DNA of 64,000 nucleotides from W2P13-069 sp963590525 (GTDB lineage: Bacteria > Actinomycetota > Coriobacteriia > Coriobacteriales > QAMH01): contig CAVAPV010000003.1 in the NCBI GenBank assembly GCA_963590525.1, forward strand, positions 1 to 64,000, read 5' to 3'. Position 1 is the stretch's first letter. Each line of letters opens with the position of its first letter. The notes beneath the pieces were generated by a model. It ran no database searches. It saw only the letters and a list, made by a program, of their open reading frames with translations, and was not told the origin of the DNA. A program made the position numbers and the translations under genes. Positions 26,296-34,481 of this stretch are shown here, piece by piece.

Positions 26296-26348
26296 AGCAC
26301 TCCCCTGCCTGATCCCATGTCAAAGGGACAAATCGGCTTGTTATCCGA

Positions 26349-26380
26349 ATAAGTTAGCTATAACTAACTTATGGTTATAG
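26349..26380. promoter_or_regulatory. Overlapping palindromes upstream of the ABC exporter operon
   Basis: ATAAGTTAG / CTAACTTAT (9-bp arms, 6-bp spacer, 26349-26372) overlaps CTATAAC / GTTATAG (7-bp arms, 26358-26380). The AT-rich, perfectly symmetric form fits a TetR- or MarR-type operator for the exporter operon starting at 26295. No regulator gene is adjacent. The rest of 26296-26497 is empty. Confidence 0.55.
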
Positions 26381-26497
26381 CACAGATGCACAAAGAAGAT
26401 GCAGGGAGAGTTGAAGGCGGCGGCACGCAGCGCGCGTGATGCGATGCTGACGCAATGCGGCGGCAAGCCGGTGAGTCGCAGCGGGTGCGATGCGGCG

Positions 26498-27163
26498 TTA
26501 CACGCTGATGCGTGGAAACATCGCCGTTTTGGCGGCGGCAAAGGTGCGGCAAGCATCGATCTTGCGATGAGCACTGCCCATGCGGCGGTCGAGGTCTGCG
26601 CAGCTATCGGCGCAATCGCGCAGCTCGCTGGCCAAGCTGGCAGCTAGGGCCGGATCAAGGTCTTGCTTGTAGCGCAGACGATGCTCGAGCTCTGCCCAAA
26701 GCTCCATGGCGATAGTGCGCAGCTGTATCTCTACACGCACATACTCTTTTGACTCGGGCAAAAAGACGGGTGTTTCGACGATGAGATGCAGGCTGCGATA
26801 GCCGTTTGGCTTAGGGTGTTCTATGTAGTCCTTCTTGGCGATCAAGAAGACGTCGTCTTGATCGAGCAGGCAGTTTGCCACGACGTAGATGTCTTCTTCA
26901 AAGGGGCAGATGATGCGGATGCCCGCGACGTCGTTGAGGTTTTTCTGCACAGACTCCAGCGTTACCGCAAGACCGCGACGCTCGAGCTTCTCGGCGATGC
27001 TTTCTGGCGATTTGAGGCGGCGCTTTATGGAGTCGATGGGGTTATAGGAGCTGCTGGCGTTGAACTGCGCGTTGAGGACGTTGAACTTGGTCTCTATCTC
27101 CATCAAGGCGCACTGGTAAAGCGCCATGATCTGCTTGAACTCTTCTGGGTTGTCCAAAAGCAT
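26498..27163 (-). CDS. Small alarmone synthetase (RelQ/YjbM-like GTP pyrophosphokinase)
   Basis: A 221-residue single-domain (p)ppGpp synthetase that transfers pyrophosphate from ATP to GDP or GTP. It lacks the hydrolase, TGS and ACT domains of long RelA/SpoT proteins and matches the small synthetase length. Visible synthetase motifs: SIKRRLKSPESIAEKLERRG, DVAGIRIICPF, NGYRSLHLIVETP and VEIQLRTIAMELWAELEH. The ATG at 27163 is preceded by AAAGG; longer upstream frames lack support. Stands alone, so it is likely regulated at transcription during stress. Confidence 0.92.
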   Translation of the reverse strand: MLLDNPEEFKQIMALYQCALMEIETKFNVLNAQFNASSSYNPIDSIKRRLKSPESIAEKLERRGLAVTLESVQKNLNDVAGIRIICPFEEDIYVVANCLLDQDDVFLIAKKDYIEHPKPNGYRSLHLIVETPVFLPESKEYVRVEIQLRTIAMELWAELEHRLRYKQDLDPALAASLASELRDCADSCADLDRRMGSAHRKIDACRTFAAAKTAMFPRISV

Positions 27164-27403
27164 GTGCTGACCTTTCGTGGTGCGGCGCGTATACGGCGCC
27201 AAAGCTAGCCTGCTGCCCGATGTCAAACCAAAAGGCAACGCCGGTTTGCAGGCTGGCGATGATCTGCGGGCCGATGCTGTGCGAGTTTGAGCGCCAGCCC
27301 GCTTGGCGCAAGACCATCCTAGCAACTTGCCATGCAAGAATCGCAGCGCTTCACCAAACTGACATCCTTCTTTCAGACTCCTTTAAGATAAGCGTTCTAT
27401 AGT

Positions 27404-27556
27404 CGATGACGTAGTCGGCGGAAGATCCCTTCAACTCCCTCCCTTCTATCCCATCCCTGACTGAAGCTGGCTATGAATCCACGGTGGGCCCTGCACCGCA
27501 ACCCTAGGGCGCTTGGATATGAGGCCCGGTGCGTCGCGCGACGCACCGGGCTTTTT
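27404..27556 (+). ncRNA. Candidate small non-coding RNA
   Basis: A very strong hairpin with T-run (27524-27556) has no gene upstream on the same strand. A -10-like TATAGT lies at 27398-27403, although the -35 is poor. The 150 or so bases between contain a pyrimidine-rich stretch with repeated CCC runs and short stems (CGGTG / CACCG near 27482-27498; GCCCT / AGGGC near 27488-27510). I recognise no known family; it lacks the SRP RNA core, tmRNA ends and a proper T-box bulge. Start is inferred. Confidence 0.3.
27524..27556 (+). terminator. Strong orphan terminator
   Basis: A perfect 14-bp palindrome built on GCCCGGTGCGTCGC and its complement, followed by TTTTT on the plus strand only. Confidence 0.85.
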
Positions 27557-27743
27557 GCGTTGCTGCGGCAGGGCAGCAGTCGTCGAACCTGGGCATATGG
27601 GCTAAAAAGCGCGTCTCGGGCTACTTGCCGGCAAACGGCCACGGATTGCTTGAGTGCAGCTCGTTCCAGACCACTGCGCTGCCCCATTTCTCCACCGCCT
27701 CATCCTTTCGCGCCGAGCTCGACTGTCGCTTTGAGCTTGAGAA

Positions 27744-27886
27744 CAAAAAGTACGCGAAGTAGGCACTTCAAATTGTTTGCGGTAAGTAGCAGGCTATTTT
27801 GCATCGCAAAGCCCCAGGTCACAGCGTTGTGATTTTTTGCCTACTCGCCAAAACGCAAAGCAAGTGCCTACTTCGCATACTTTTTG
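27744..27886. repeat. MITE-like element with 25-bp terminal inverted repeats
   Basis: CAAAAAGTACGCGAAGTAGG... at 27744-27768 is matched in inverse by ...CCTACTTCGCATACTTTTTG at 27862-27886 with one mismatch over 25 bp. The 93-bp interior includes a further TGCCTACTCGCC copy. No clear target-site duplication is seen, so a mobile origin is inference; a long hairpin RNA is the alternative. Confidence 0.6.
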
Positions 27887-27946
27887 CACGACGTCTTTGC
27901 CGCAATGCTTTTAAAGCGACGTAAATCACGACCCCTTGCAAGCCAT

Positions 27947-27991
27947 AGCAACCTATGCGGGAGAGCAATGCTCTCCCCTACTTGCACCTGC
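27947..27991. repeat. REP-like palindromic repeat (45 bp)
   Basis: Core GGGAGAGCAATGCTCTCCC flanked by AGCAACCTATGC and CTACTTGCACCTGC, matching copies at 14631 and 28250. Confidence 0.87.
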
Positions 27992-28249
27992 AGGTCCTCA
28001 AAACTCGCTACGACAAAAGCCATGCAGGCGAACGTGCGGCGGGAATGGGTGCTGCGCAACGCCTCGCGCAACCGTTACTTGTATAGTTGCGCTTAAGCGA
28101 GCGCACGAGCGCCCGCAGGGCGCGAGCAGCGAAGCGCGCTGGAGCAGCACCCATCCTCGCCGCTTGAGGTGCCATGCTGAGGTCGAGCTGAGCGCAAGTT
28201 TGCCCGAGTGGCTCGCGACAATGCGCCTTGGCAAATCCTCGCCAGTCTA

Positions 28250-28294
28250 AGCAACCTATGCGGGAGAGCAGTGCTCTCCCCTACCTGCACCTGC
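28250..28294. repeat. REP-like palindromic repeat (45 bp)
   Basis: Core GGGAGAGCAGTGCTCTCCC with the same flanks as the copies at 14631 and 27947. It lies 87 bases before the chorismate mutase start. Confidence 0.87.
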
Positions 28295-28380
28295 GAATCA
28301 AAGTCACTTGTAGCACGCAGGGCTTTGGCAATCGCGATGCTAAGATGACCCGTAGCAAAAAACACACGCAAGGAGGCGCC

Positions 28381-28944
28381 ATGGCTAAGCTCGAAGACAT
28401 CAGGACACAAATCGACCAGATCGACGCGCAACTCAAAGAGCTCGTCTCCAAGCGACTTGACTGCTCGTTGGCCATCGCCATGGCAAAACAAGCAGAGGGT
28501 AGCATGGACGTCTTGCGCCCCGAGCGCGAAGAACAGGTGGCTGCGGCCTTCACCCAGGACGCACCCGCAGACCGCGCGGCAGAGCTTGATGCCATCATCC
28601 GCAAGATAACCGCCGCAAGTCGCATGTACCAATACGACCTCATCTACGACTGGAACCCCAACGCCTTTGAGACCGTAGCCGGCCACGAGAAGGCAGACCG
28701 CGAAAGCATGTGCGTCATCGTGCGCTTTACACGCGACAACGCCCCCAACGCCTTGGGCAGCGTGCTTTGCATGGTGGGTGAGCACGGCTTTAACATGAGG
28801 CGCGTCGAGCTTGCCCAAAACAGCCCCGATTCCACGGCCTTCGAGCTTGAAATCAGCGGCGATGTGCTCGACGACGCCATGCGCAAGCTGCTCTTCCAGC
28901 TCTCGCGCGAGACGCTGGACTTTAGGATCGTCGGTTGCTACTAG
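28381..28944 (+). CDS. Chorismate mutase with C-terminal ACT domain
   Basis: A 187-residue protein. Residues 1-85 are an AroQ-type chorismate mutase domain (LEDIRTQIDQIDAQLKELVSKR, then LDCSLAIAMAKQ), which converts chorismate to prephenate for phenylalanine and tyrosine. The C-terminal 80 residues form an ACT domain (CVIVRFTRDNAPNALGSVLC, GFNMRRVELAQNSPDSTAFE), the usual site for Phe feedback binding. The prephenate dehydratase domain that normally lies between them in P-proteins is absent. ATG preceded by AGGAGG. The methyltransferase gene follows by 10 bp. Confidence 0.85.
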   Translation: MAKLEDIRTQIDQIDAQLKELVSKRLDCSLAIAMAKQAEGSMDVLRPEREEQVAAAFTQDAPADRAAELDAIIRKITAASRMYQYDLIYDWNPNAFETVAGHEKADRESMCVIVRFTRDNAPNALGSVLCMVGEHGFNMRRVELAQNSPDSTAFELEISGDVLDDAMRKLLFQLSRETLDFRIVGCY

Positions 28945-28954
28945 GCGCCCAACC

Positions 28955-29647
28955 GTGACCTGGGACAGCCTCCTCCAAGAACAAGCAGAGCTGGCAGCAG
29001 CCCATGCCGGGCTCAAGCTCGTGCGCAAACAAGGCGCCCTCTGCCTTACCGATGGTGCCCTCACACTTGCCGCAGACCTGCGCAGCATGCTGCCGCGCAT
29101 CAAGTCAAAGCGTTTTGGACAGGAGCTCTTAGTCAAGGCAGTGCGCATCAAAGGCGAAGGCAGCAACATCAAGGTAGTTGACGCCACAGCGGGCTTAGGC
29201 GAAGACTCCCTTGTCATGGCTGCCGCCGGCTTTGAGGTAGTGCTCTTTGAGCGCGACATCGTCATCGCCGCACTGCTGCAAGACGCACTGCAACGCGCTG
29301 CCCAAGACCCGCAGCTCGCCTCCTTTGCAAGTCGCATGACCTTGCGTTGCCAAGACAGTGCAACAGCTCTGCATAAACTCGACTTTATCCCGGATGTTGT
29401 CTTTTTAGACCCGATGTTTCCCTCAAAGCAAAAGCAGGCAAAGACCAACAAGAAGCTGCAGCTGTTCCAAAAGCTAGAAAGCCCCTGCAACGACGAGGCC
29501 GCTCTCATGGAGGCCGCAAAAGCCGCTGGCCCGCGCAAGATCGTCGTCAAACGCCCTCTCAAAGGCCCCGTGCTGGCAGGCGTCAATCCAAGCCACTCGA
29601 TCAAAGGCAAGACCATCCGCTACGACTGCATCGTCTTGCCCCGATAA
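28955..29647 (+). CDS. rsmJ: RsmJ-like class I methyltransferase (16S rRNA guanine-N2)
   Basis: A 230-residue S-adenosylmethionine-dependent methyltransferase. E. coli RsmJ methylates G1516 of 16S rRNA. Motif I is VVDATAGLGEDSLVMAAAGF, the next acidic turn is LFERD, and the catalytic-type segment is VVFLDPMFPSKQ, with the family C-terminus VLAGVNPSHSIKGKTIRYD. The GTG at 28955 begins the conserved N-terminus right after the upstream gene; no strong ribosome-binding site is seen, consistent with coupling to the chorismate mutase gene. Confidence 0.85.
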   Translation: MTWDSLLQEQAELAAAHAGLKLVRKQGALCLTDGALTLAADLRSMLPRIKSKRFGQELLVKAVRIKGEGSNIKVVDATAGLGEDSLVMAAAGFEVVLFERDIVIAALLQDALQRAAQDPQLASFASRMTLRCQDSATALHKLDFIPDVVFLDPMFPSKQKQAKTNKKLQLFQKLESPCNDEAALMEAAKAAGPRKIVVKRPLKGPVLAGVNPSHSIKGKTIRYDCIVLPR

Positions 29648-29733
29648 GGGTTGCAGCTCGCCAGCCGCCAGTACCATGCCAGCCAAGAAACCGCAGCTTG
29701 CCCGCGAGCCCATACGGCCGTTATGCCACTCAT

Positions 29734-32631
29734 CTAAACGAGCAGATTGCAGGTCTCGTCGATTACCTTGGACGACGCCAGCATCTCGCGGTTTGCGATG
29801 CTTGCAACGCTGTCTGCCGGCACGTATTTGCCCAAGGTCTGCGCATGTTCATGCAAGACTCGCGGGGTCGCGGCAAGGATATCGGCACGCGCTTTATCCC
29901 TGTCCTCAAGCGGACGTCCGTTGATGAGCGCCTTGGCCTCGCGCTCCATCTTGCTTGGCACCTTGCGCGGCTTGTCTGCGCTGGCGATAGCGCTTATAAC
30001 CAGGCCGTCTACCTCGTCTTGAGAAAACTCGTGAGCCTCAAGCCAACTTGCCGCCTTAGAAAAATCATCTATGGTTGCATCGATACGCGGGTCGCGCAAA
30101 GAGACGAGATTCAAATCGCCGCACGCGTTAAAGGCACAGCTGGCCCCGTAGGCTCCTCCCTTGACGCGCACGTGGTTCCACAGGTAATCCCAGTTAAGCG
30201 CCTGTCCCAGCAAGCTGTCCAAACCGCAAAGATGACGAGGTGCGGGAGTCTTGAGACACGTGGCATTGGCTGCGACATTAGTGGGAAGCGCATAACCTGT
30301 CTTGGCTTTGGCATGAAGCTCGACAGCAAAGGGGCTGATGGCACGCGCATCGTCTGCAGCCTCATAGCAAGGCGACGATGTACGTGCAAGTTCATAGCCG
30401 GCGTCGTCTCCCGCAAAGCAGACAAGGGCCGGGCGCGTTGACATGAGCCAATCGCGCAGCTCTTCGAGCCGCTTTATCACGCAAGCGATGTCTTCTAGGG
30501 CGGCCAGCTTCTTTAAGAAGCGATAGCTGCCGATACCCTCTACTGCATCGTTTACAGCGCTGGTCTTGAGATTAGAAGCAAAGCAGGCAAGCGCCGCTAA
30601 GTTTGCCGCACGGCTTGACGCAGTCTGCTCAAAGCCCAAAACAGACAAGTCGATGATCTGCTTGATCTTGGATGCGTCTTCAAAGTCCGTCTTTGCAAAC
30701 AGCGTCCAGAAAAACTCATGCGCAGCTTTGCGTTTAGAGCCAAGCGCGCTAAAGCTCAGCTTGAGTGCAACAAGCGGCTGGCAGTCTTGCCAGCGTGATA
30801 CGCAGACGACATCGCAGTCCGCCTCGCCCAAGCACTTCTTCATCTGAACCTGCACCTGAGCTGCATCCATATCCCCCGCAGCGAGCTCGCCTGCAAGCGA
30901 GCATAAAAGCGAGAGGTACTGCACGTCTTCTAGCGACATGCCAGAGAGGTCAAAGTAGTAATCGACGTAGTCGATGCCATGCGTGGGCTCCAAAACACGC
31001 ATAAACCGCGTGCCTCGGCATTCTTGGATGCTCGTCTTGGGACGCGTGGCAGCTGCAGCAAGGTCTGCCCTGTCAAGGCGCGGCAAGCAAGCAAGGGCCA
31101 CCAGATCATCTGCGGCAAGGCGCATCTGGTTAAGCTCTCTGGTTTCTTGTGCGATTCTGTCTAGACCCTGGGCATCAACGGTTTGGGCAAGGTTTTGGAT
31201 AAAAGCATGCTCGCCAAAAGCATCAAGCTCCATATCTGGGATGATCGCCACGCAAGCCGCGTGGTTGTACTCCGCAAAGAGCTCTTCTGCCATGCGCTCG
31301 TAAGTACCGTTTTCAAGTGCTTGGGCATGCCAAGACAAGAAGTCCTCGTAACGCATGCTCGCCAAAGGATCGAGCCCATAGGGCCAACATGACCTTACCT
31401 CCTGCGCAAAGGCAATGCCGCAAGGCTCCTTGGGCCCTTGCCTCCAGGCAAACTCCAGCATGGAGACGGTGGCATCCACCAGCTTGGGCAGCTCTCCAGA
31501 TGCGACAACATCCTTGCAGCCCTGGGCCAAAAGCTCGACAAAGCGTTTGCGGTCTTCTTGAGAGGCTCCCAACGCAACCACGATGGCATAAGGCTGGCAA
31601 GTGCCACTCATATTGCAAGCGGCAACGTCGCCGCAGATACCGCTATCAAGCAGCAGCTTTCTTACGGGTGCCTCTACGCTGCCAAAGAGAGCATCGCATA
31701 CGATGCCTGCAGCGGTGGTGCGAAAAACATCCAGCGGACCGCTCAAAACGCTGCCAAAGGCGAGCATCGAGCTTTCCGGGCCTCCCTTGAAGACCTGCGT
31801 GGCATCCATCTTCAAGCAGGGCGGCGCGAGCTTGAGCATGTTAGGCTGGCCAAAAGCTCCTTGATCTGCATGCAAAGCAAGCCAAGGTGCGATGTGCTCG
31901 TCTTGGAGATGCTGCAAGACGGCAGCGATATCAAAATCCCCGTACAAGGTGATGATCGCGTTATCCAAACGGTAATGACGCCTGTAAGAGTCTGCAAACT
32001 GCTCAAAGCTCAGTTTGGTGATAGAAGCGGGGTCTCCGCCCGATTCAAACCCATAGGTGCCCTGGCCAAAGAGCGCATGGCGAACCGCATCGATCGCGCA
32101 GCGCACCGGGGCAGATTTAGCACCCTTCATCTCGTTGTAGACCACGCCGTTGACAGCAAGCGAGTCTGCGCTACCGTCACATTCCAGATGCCAGCCTTCC
32201 TGCATAAAGACAGATTCGTCGTGCAGGAAGAGCGGGTTTAAAACAGCGTCCATATAGACGTCCATCAGATTGACAAGGTCTTTGGCATTGGCGCTTGCCA
32301 CGGGATACATCGTATAGTCCGACCAGGTAAAGGCGTTGAGGTAGGTCTGCATAGAGGTCTTGAGCATAGCGGTAAAGGGTTCTTTGAGTGGATAGCGCTC
32401 AGACCCGCACAGCATGGAGTGCTCGAGGATATGAAACACGCCCGTGTCGTCTGCCGCCGGGGTGCTAAAGCTGATGGAGAAACTGAGCTCTGGATCATCG
32501 TTTTTGAGGCAGACGAGCTTGGCGCCGCTTGCGGCGTGTTCCATGACATAGGCAGTGCCGCAAGCCTCTACCACATCGCTTACCTGGGTAACCGTAAAAC
32601 CTGCGATCGTCTGTCCCTCTTTGATATCCAA
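29734..32631 (-). CDS. M16C-family zinc metallopeptidase (PreP/falcilysin-like)
   Basis: A 965-residue peptidase of the insulinase superfamily. The inverted zinc motif HILEH is near residue 67, in the setting FHILEHSMLCGSERYPLKEP, typical of presequence protease (PreP) proteins, which are single chains of about 970 residues with two homologous halves enclosing a chamber. They degrade short unstructured peptides. No signal peptide is evident, so a cytoplasmic peptide-scavenging role is likely. The start is TTG with AAAGGAG seven bases upstream. Confidence 0.92.
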   Translation of the reverse strand: MDIKEGQTIAGFTVTQVSDVVEACGTAYVMEHAASGAKLVCLKNDDPELSFSISFSTPAADDTGVFHILEHSMLCGSERYPLKEPFTAMLKTSMQTYLNAFTWSDYTMYPVASANAKDLVNLMDVYMDAVLNPLFLHDESVFMQEGWHLECDGSADSLAVNGVVYNEMKGAKSAPVRCAIDAVRHALFGQGTYGFESGGDPASITKLSFEQFADSYRRHYRLDNAIITLYGDFDIAAVLQHLQDEHIAPWLALHADQGAFGQPNMLKLAPPCLKMDATQVFKGGPESSMLAFGSVLSGPLDVFRTTAAGIVCDALFGSVEAPVRKLLLDSGICGDVAACNMSGTCQPYAIVVALGASQEDRKRFVELLAQGCKDVVASGELPKLVDATVSMLEFAWRQGPKEPCGIAFAQEVRSCWPYGLDPLASMRYEDFLSWHAQALENGTYERMAEELFAEYNHAACVAIIPDMELDAFGEHAFIQNLAQTVDAQGLDRIAQETRELNQMRLAADDLVALACLPRLDRADLAAAATRPKTSIQECRGTRFMRVLEPTHGIDYVDYYFDLSGMSLEDVQYLSLLCSLAGELAAGDMDAAQVQVQMKKCLGEADCDVVCVSRWQDCQPLVALKLSFSALGSKRKAAHEFFWTLFAKTDFEDASKIKQIIDLSVLGFEQTASSRAANLAALACFASNLKTSAVNDAVEGIGSYRFLKKLAALEDIACVIKRLEELRDWLMSTRPALVCFAGDDAGYELARTSSPCYEAADDARAISPFAVELHAKAKTGYALPTNVAANATCLKTPAPRHLCGLDSLLGQALNWDYLWNHVRVKGGAYGASCAFNACGDLNLVSLRDPRIDATIDDFSKAASWLEAHEFSQDEVDGLVISAIASADKPRKVPSKMEREAKALINGRPLEDRDKARADILAATPRVLHEHAQTLGKYVPADSVASIANREMLASSKVIDETCNLLV

Positions 32632-32690
32632 AGCAGCTCTCCTTTAACGTCAAGATGTGTCCAAGCAAGCATAGCGCAAGCCCCAAGACG

Positions 32691-32724
32691 CAAAAGACCC
32701 CCGCCACCTGAGAGGCAGCGGGGG
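32691..32724 (-). terminator. Terminator of the MFS carrier gene
   Basis: Stem CCCCCGC / GCGGGGG with a partly paired inner loop, followed on the minus strand by TCTTTTGCG, 63 bases past the carrier stop codon. Confidence 0.7.
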
Positions 32725-32786
32725 CCTAGCAGATCCCTTAAGGCAAATGCGCCAAGGGGGCTTTTGCTGTTAAGCAGTTAGTCGCG

Positions 32787-34481
32787 CTAATCCTTCTTGA
32801 GGGCCTGAGGGCCGGCGAAGATGAAGAAGTGGACGAACGGGAGCAGCAAGGCGATGAGGTCGAGCGGCATAGCCATCGGGTTCTTGCTCCAGCCGGAGAC
32901 GGCCAAGGGGCAAGCGATGCACAGGATGGCCAGGAAGGCCGCGATGAGCATCATGGCGATGAAGGGCACCATGCCGGTGTCGGAGTCGTCGCCTGCGGTC
33001 TCTGCAGCGAGCTGGTCCATGGTCTTGCCGCCGGTCTCACGCACGAACAGCAGCGAGCAGATCTCTGCGAGCACGAAGGGCACGATGAGGACCAAGACGA
33101 CCTTGGACCACTCGGGGGTACCGGCTGCGGTTGCAAAGAAGGGCAGGCTCGCGATGAAGCCCAAAACGATGGAGGAGGCGGAGCCGCCGAAGCGGGCGAA
33201 GGCCTGGCACCATGCGACGCCGGTGTTGCGCAGCGCGGTGGGGTACTGCTCGGGCATCAGGGGCTGGACTGCCGTGATGGCGTAGTTGAGGCAGAAGCCG
33301 AAGAGGAGCATCAAGATGACGTACAGGACGAACTTGGTCTGGCCGGGGTCGTCGACGATGAACAGCGAGCACAGGATGATCGCGACGATAGACAGGATCC
33401 AGGACAGGCACAGGTTCTTCTTGCGGCCGATCTTGTCGGACACGAAGCCGACGGTGACGTTGGACGCGATGGCGGCGACGTTGTTCCAAGTCTGGAGCAT
33501 AACGGACTGGCCGGCGGTGTAGCCGACGCCCTGGAACCAGGTGGGGATCCAGGCGTTCATGCCGTAGACGCAGAACTGGCCGACGAAGTAGGTGGTCCAG
33601 ATGGCCGCGGTGCCGACGATGAACTTCTTGGAGAACAGAACGTTGACGGAGGTCTTGGCGGGCTTGGGAGGCACGACCAGGCAGTTGGGGTCACGGTCGG
33701 TGACGGTTGCGTGGTGCTTGCGCTCGATCTCTGCCAAAGCCTCGACGGCCTTTTCCTTCTGGCCGTTGTTGGCGTACCAGTGCGGGGTCTCGTGCATGAA
33801 GAAGATCAAGACAACTGCGTAGATGATGGGCAGCGCGCCGATCAGGTAGCACAGGCGCCAGTTCTCGAAGGTCTCGGTGCCGTTGGCCAGCGTGATGGGG
33901 GCCATCCAGCCGGAGATGATTGCGTGGTCAACGCCGCAGATAGCGCCTGCCACAACGCCTGCCAAAACCCAGCCGGCGACCATGAAGGCCATGCCGAAGG
34001 TGACGAACACGCCGCGGTTCTTGGAGGGGATGATCTCCGAGAAGCAGGTGGTCACGACCGGGATGCAGGAGCCGACGCCGAAGCCCGCGATCAGGCGGAA
34101 GACGGCGAAGAAGCCCAGCGTCGTGGAGAACGCCTGGGGCAGGGTGAAGATGCCGTAGAAGAAGCAGGCGATGATGAGCATCTTCTTGCGGCCCAGCTTA
34201 TCGGACATGATGCCGCCGCAGGCGCCGCCCAAGACCATGCCCAGAAGGCCCCAGGTGGTAAGCGAGCCGATAGCGGCCGAGTTGGTGACGGCGCTGCCCG
34301 TGCTCCAGTCGATCAGACCGAAGGACGCCGCCAGGTAGGTGTTGGTGGAGTTGACGACCATGAAGTCGTAGCCGTCGAAGATGTTGGCCAAGCCCAGCAA
34401 GATAAACATCAGCCAGGTGTGACCGTTGATACCGAAGGAGTCGATTACCTCCGATACCGTGAACTCTTTGGAGTCGCTCAT
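32787..34481 (-). CDS. MFS transporter of the aromatic acid/sugar porter type, long form
   Basis: A 564-residue proton-linked carrier. The N-terminal half has the family segments NIFDGYDFMVVNSTNTYLA and the loop motif SDKLGRKKM; the second half repeats it as SDKIGRKKN. These place it among AAHS/sugar-porter relatives, which import organic acids. It is about 100 residues longer than the usual 12-helix carriers: after helix 12 there is a soluble stretch (ETGGKTMDQLAAET) and two more hydrophobic segments (FIAMMLIAAFLAILCIACPL and LIALLLPFVHFFIFAG). ATG after AAGGAGGG. It is divergent from the two-component system, which might control it. Confidence 0.88.
   Translation of the reverse strand: MSDSKEFTVSEVIDSFGINGHTWLMFILLGLANIFDGYDFMVVNSTNTYLAASFGLIDWSTGSAVTNSAAIGSLTTWGLLGMVLGGACGGIMSDKLGRKKMLIIACFFYGIFTLPQAFSTTLGFFAVFRLIAGFGVGSCIPVVTTCFSEIIPSKNRGVFVTFGMAFMVAGWVLAGVVAGAICGVDHAIISGWMAPITLANGTETFENWRLCYLIGALPIIYAVVLIFFMHETPHWYANNGQKEKAVEALAEIERKHHATVTDRDPNCLVVPPKPAKTSVNVLFSKKFIVGTAAIWTTYFVGQFCVYGMNAWIPTWFQGVGYTAGQSVMLQTWNNVAAIASNVTVGFVSDKIGRKKNLCLSWILSIVAIILCSLFIVDDPGQTKFVLYVILMLLFGFCLNYAITAVQPLMPEQYPTALRNTGVAWCQAFARFGGSASSIVLGFIASLPFFATAAGTPEWSKVVLVLIVPFVLAEICSLLFVRETGGKTMDQLAAETAGDDSDTGMVPFIAMMLIAAFLAILCIACPLAVSGWSKNPMAMPLDLIALLLPFVHFFIFAGPQALKKD

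Larger units (their letters stand above)
27164..28380. other. Gene-free region of 1.2 kb with structured and repeat DNA
   Basis: No credible gene: frames lack ribosome-binding sites and cross repeats. It holds a candidate small RNA ending in a strong terminator (27404-27556), a MITE-like inverted repeat (27744-27886), two REP-like copies, and an imperfect inverted repeat GCGGCGGGAATGGGTGCTGC-type (28034-28053) facing GCAGCACCCATCCTCGCCGC (28142-28161). Confidence 0.6.

Noticed and set aside
26341..26574. Small protein on the minus strand upstream of the ABC exporter
   Set aside because: No ribosome-binding site, overlaps the relQ-type gene end and the palindromes, no recognisable sequence.
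27470..27556. T-box or other amino-acid riboswitch
   Set aside because: CGGTGGGCCCTGCACCGC only loosely recalls a T-box antiterminator, and no synthetase or amino-acid gene follows closely on that strand.
28093..29616. A 507-codon minus-strand frame opposite chorismate mutase and rsmJ
   Set aside because: Both plus-strand genes have recognisable domains and start sites; this frame has none and runs through repeats.
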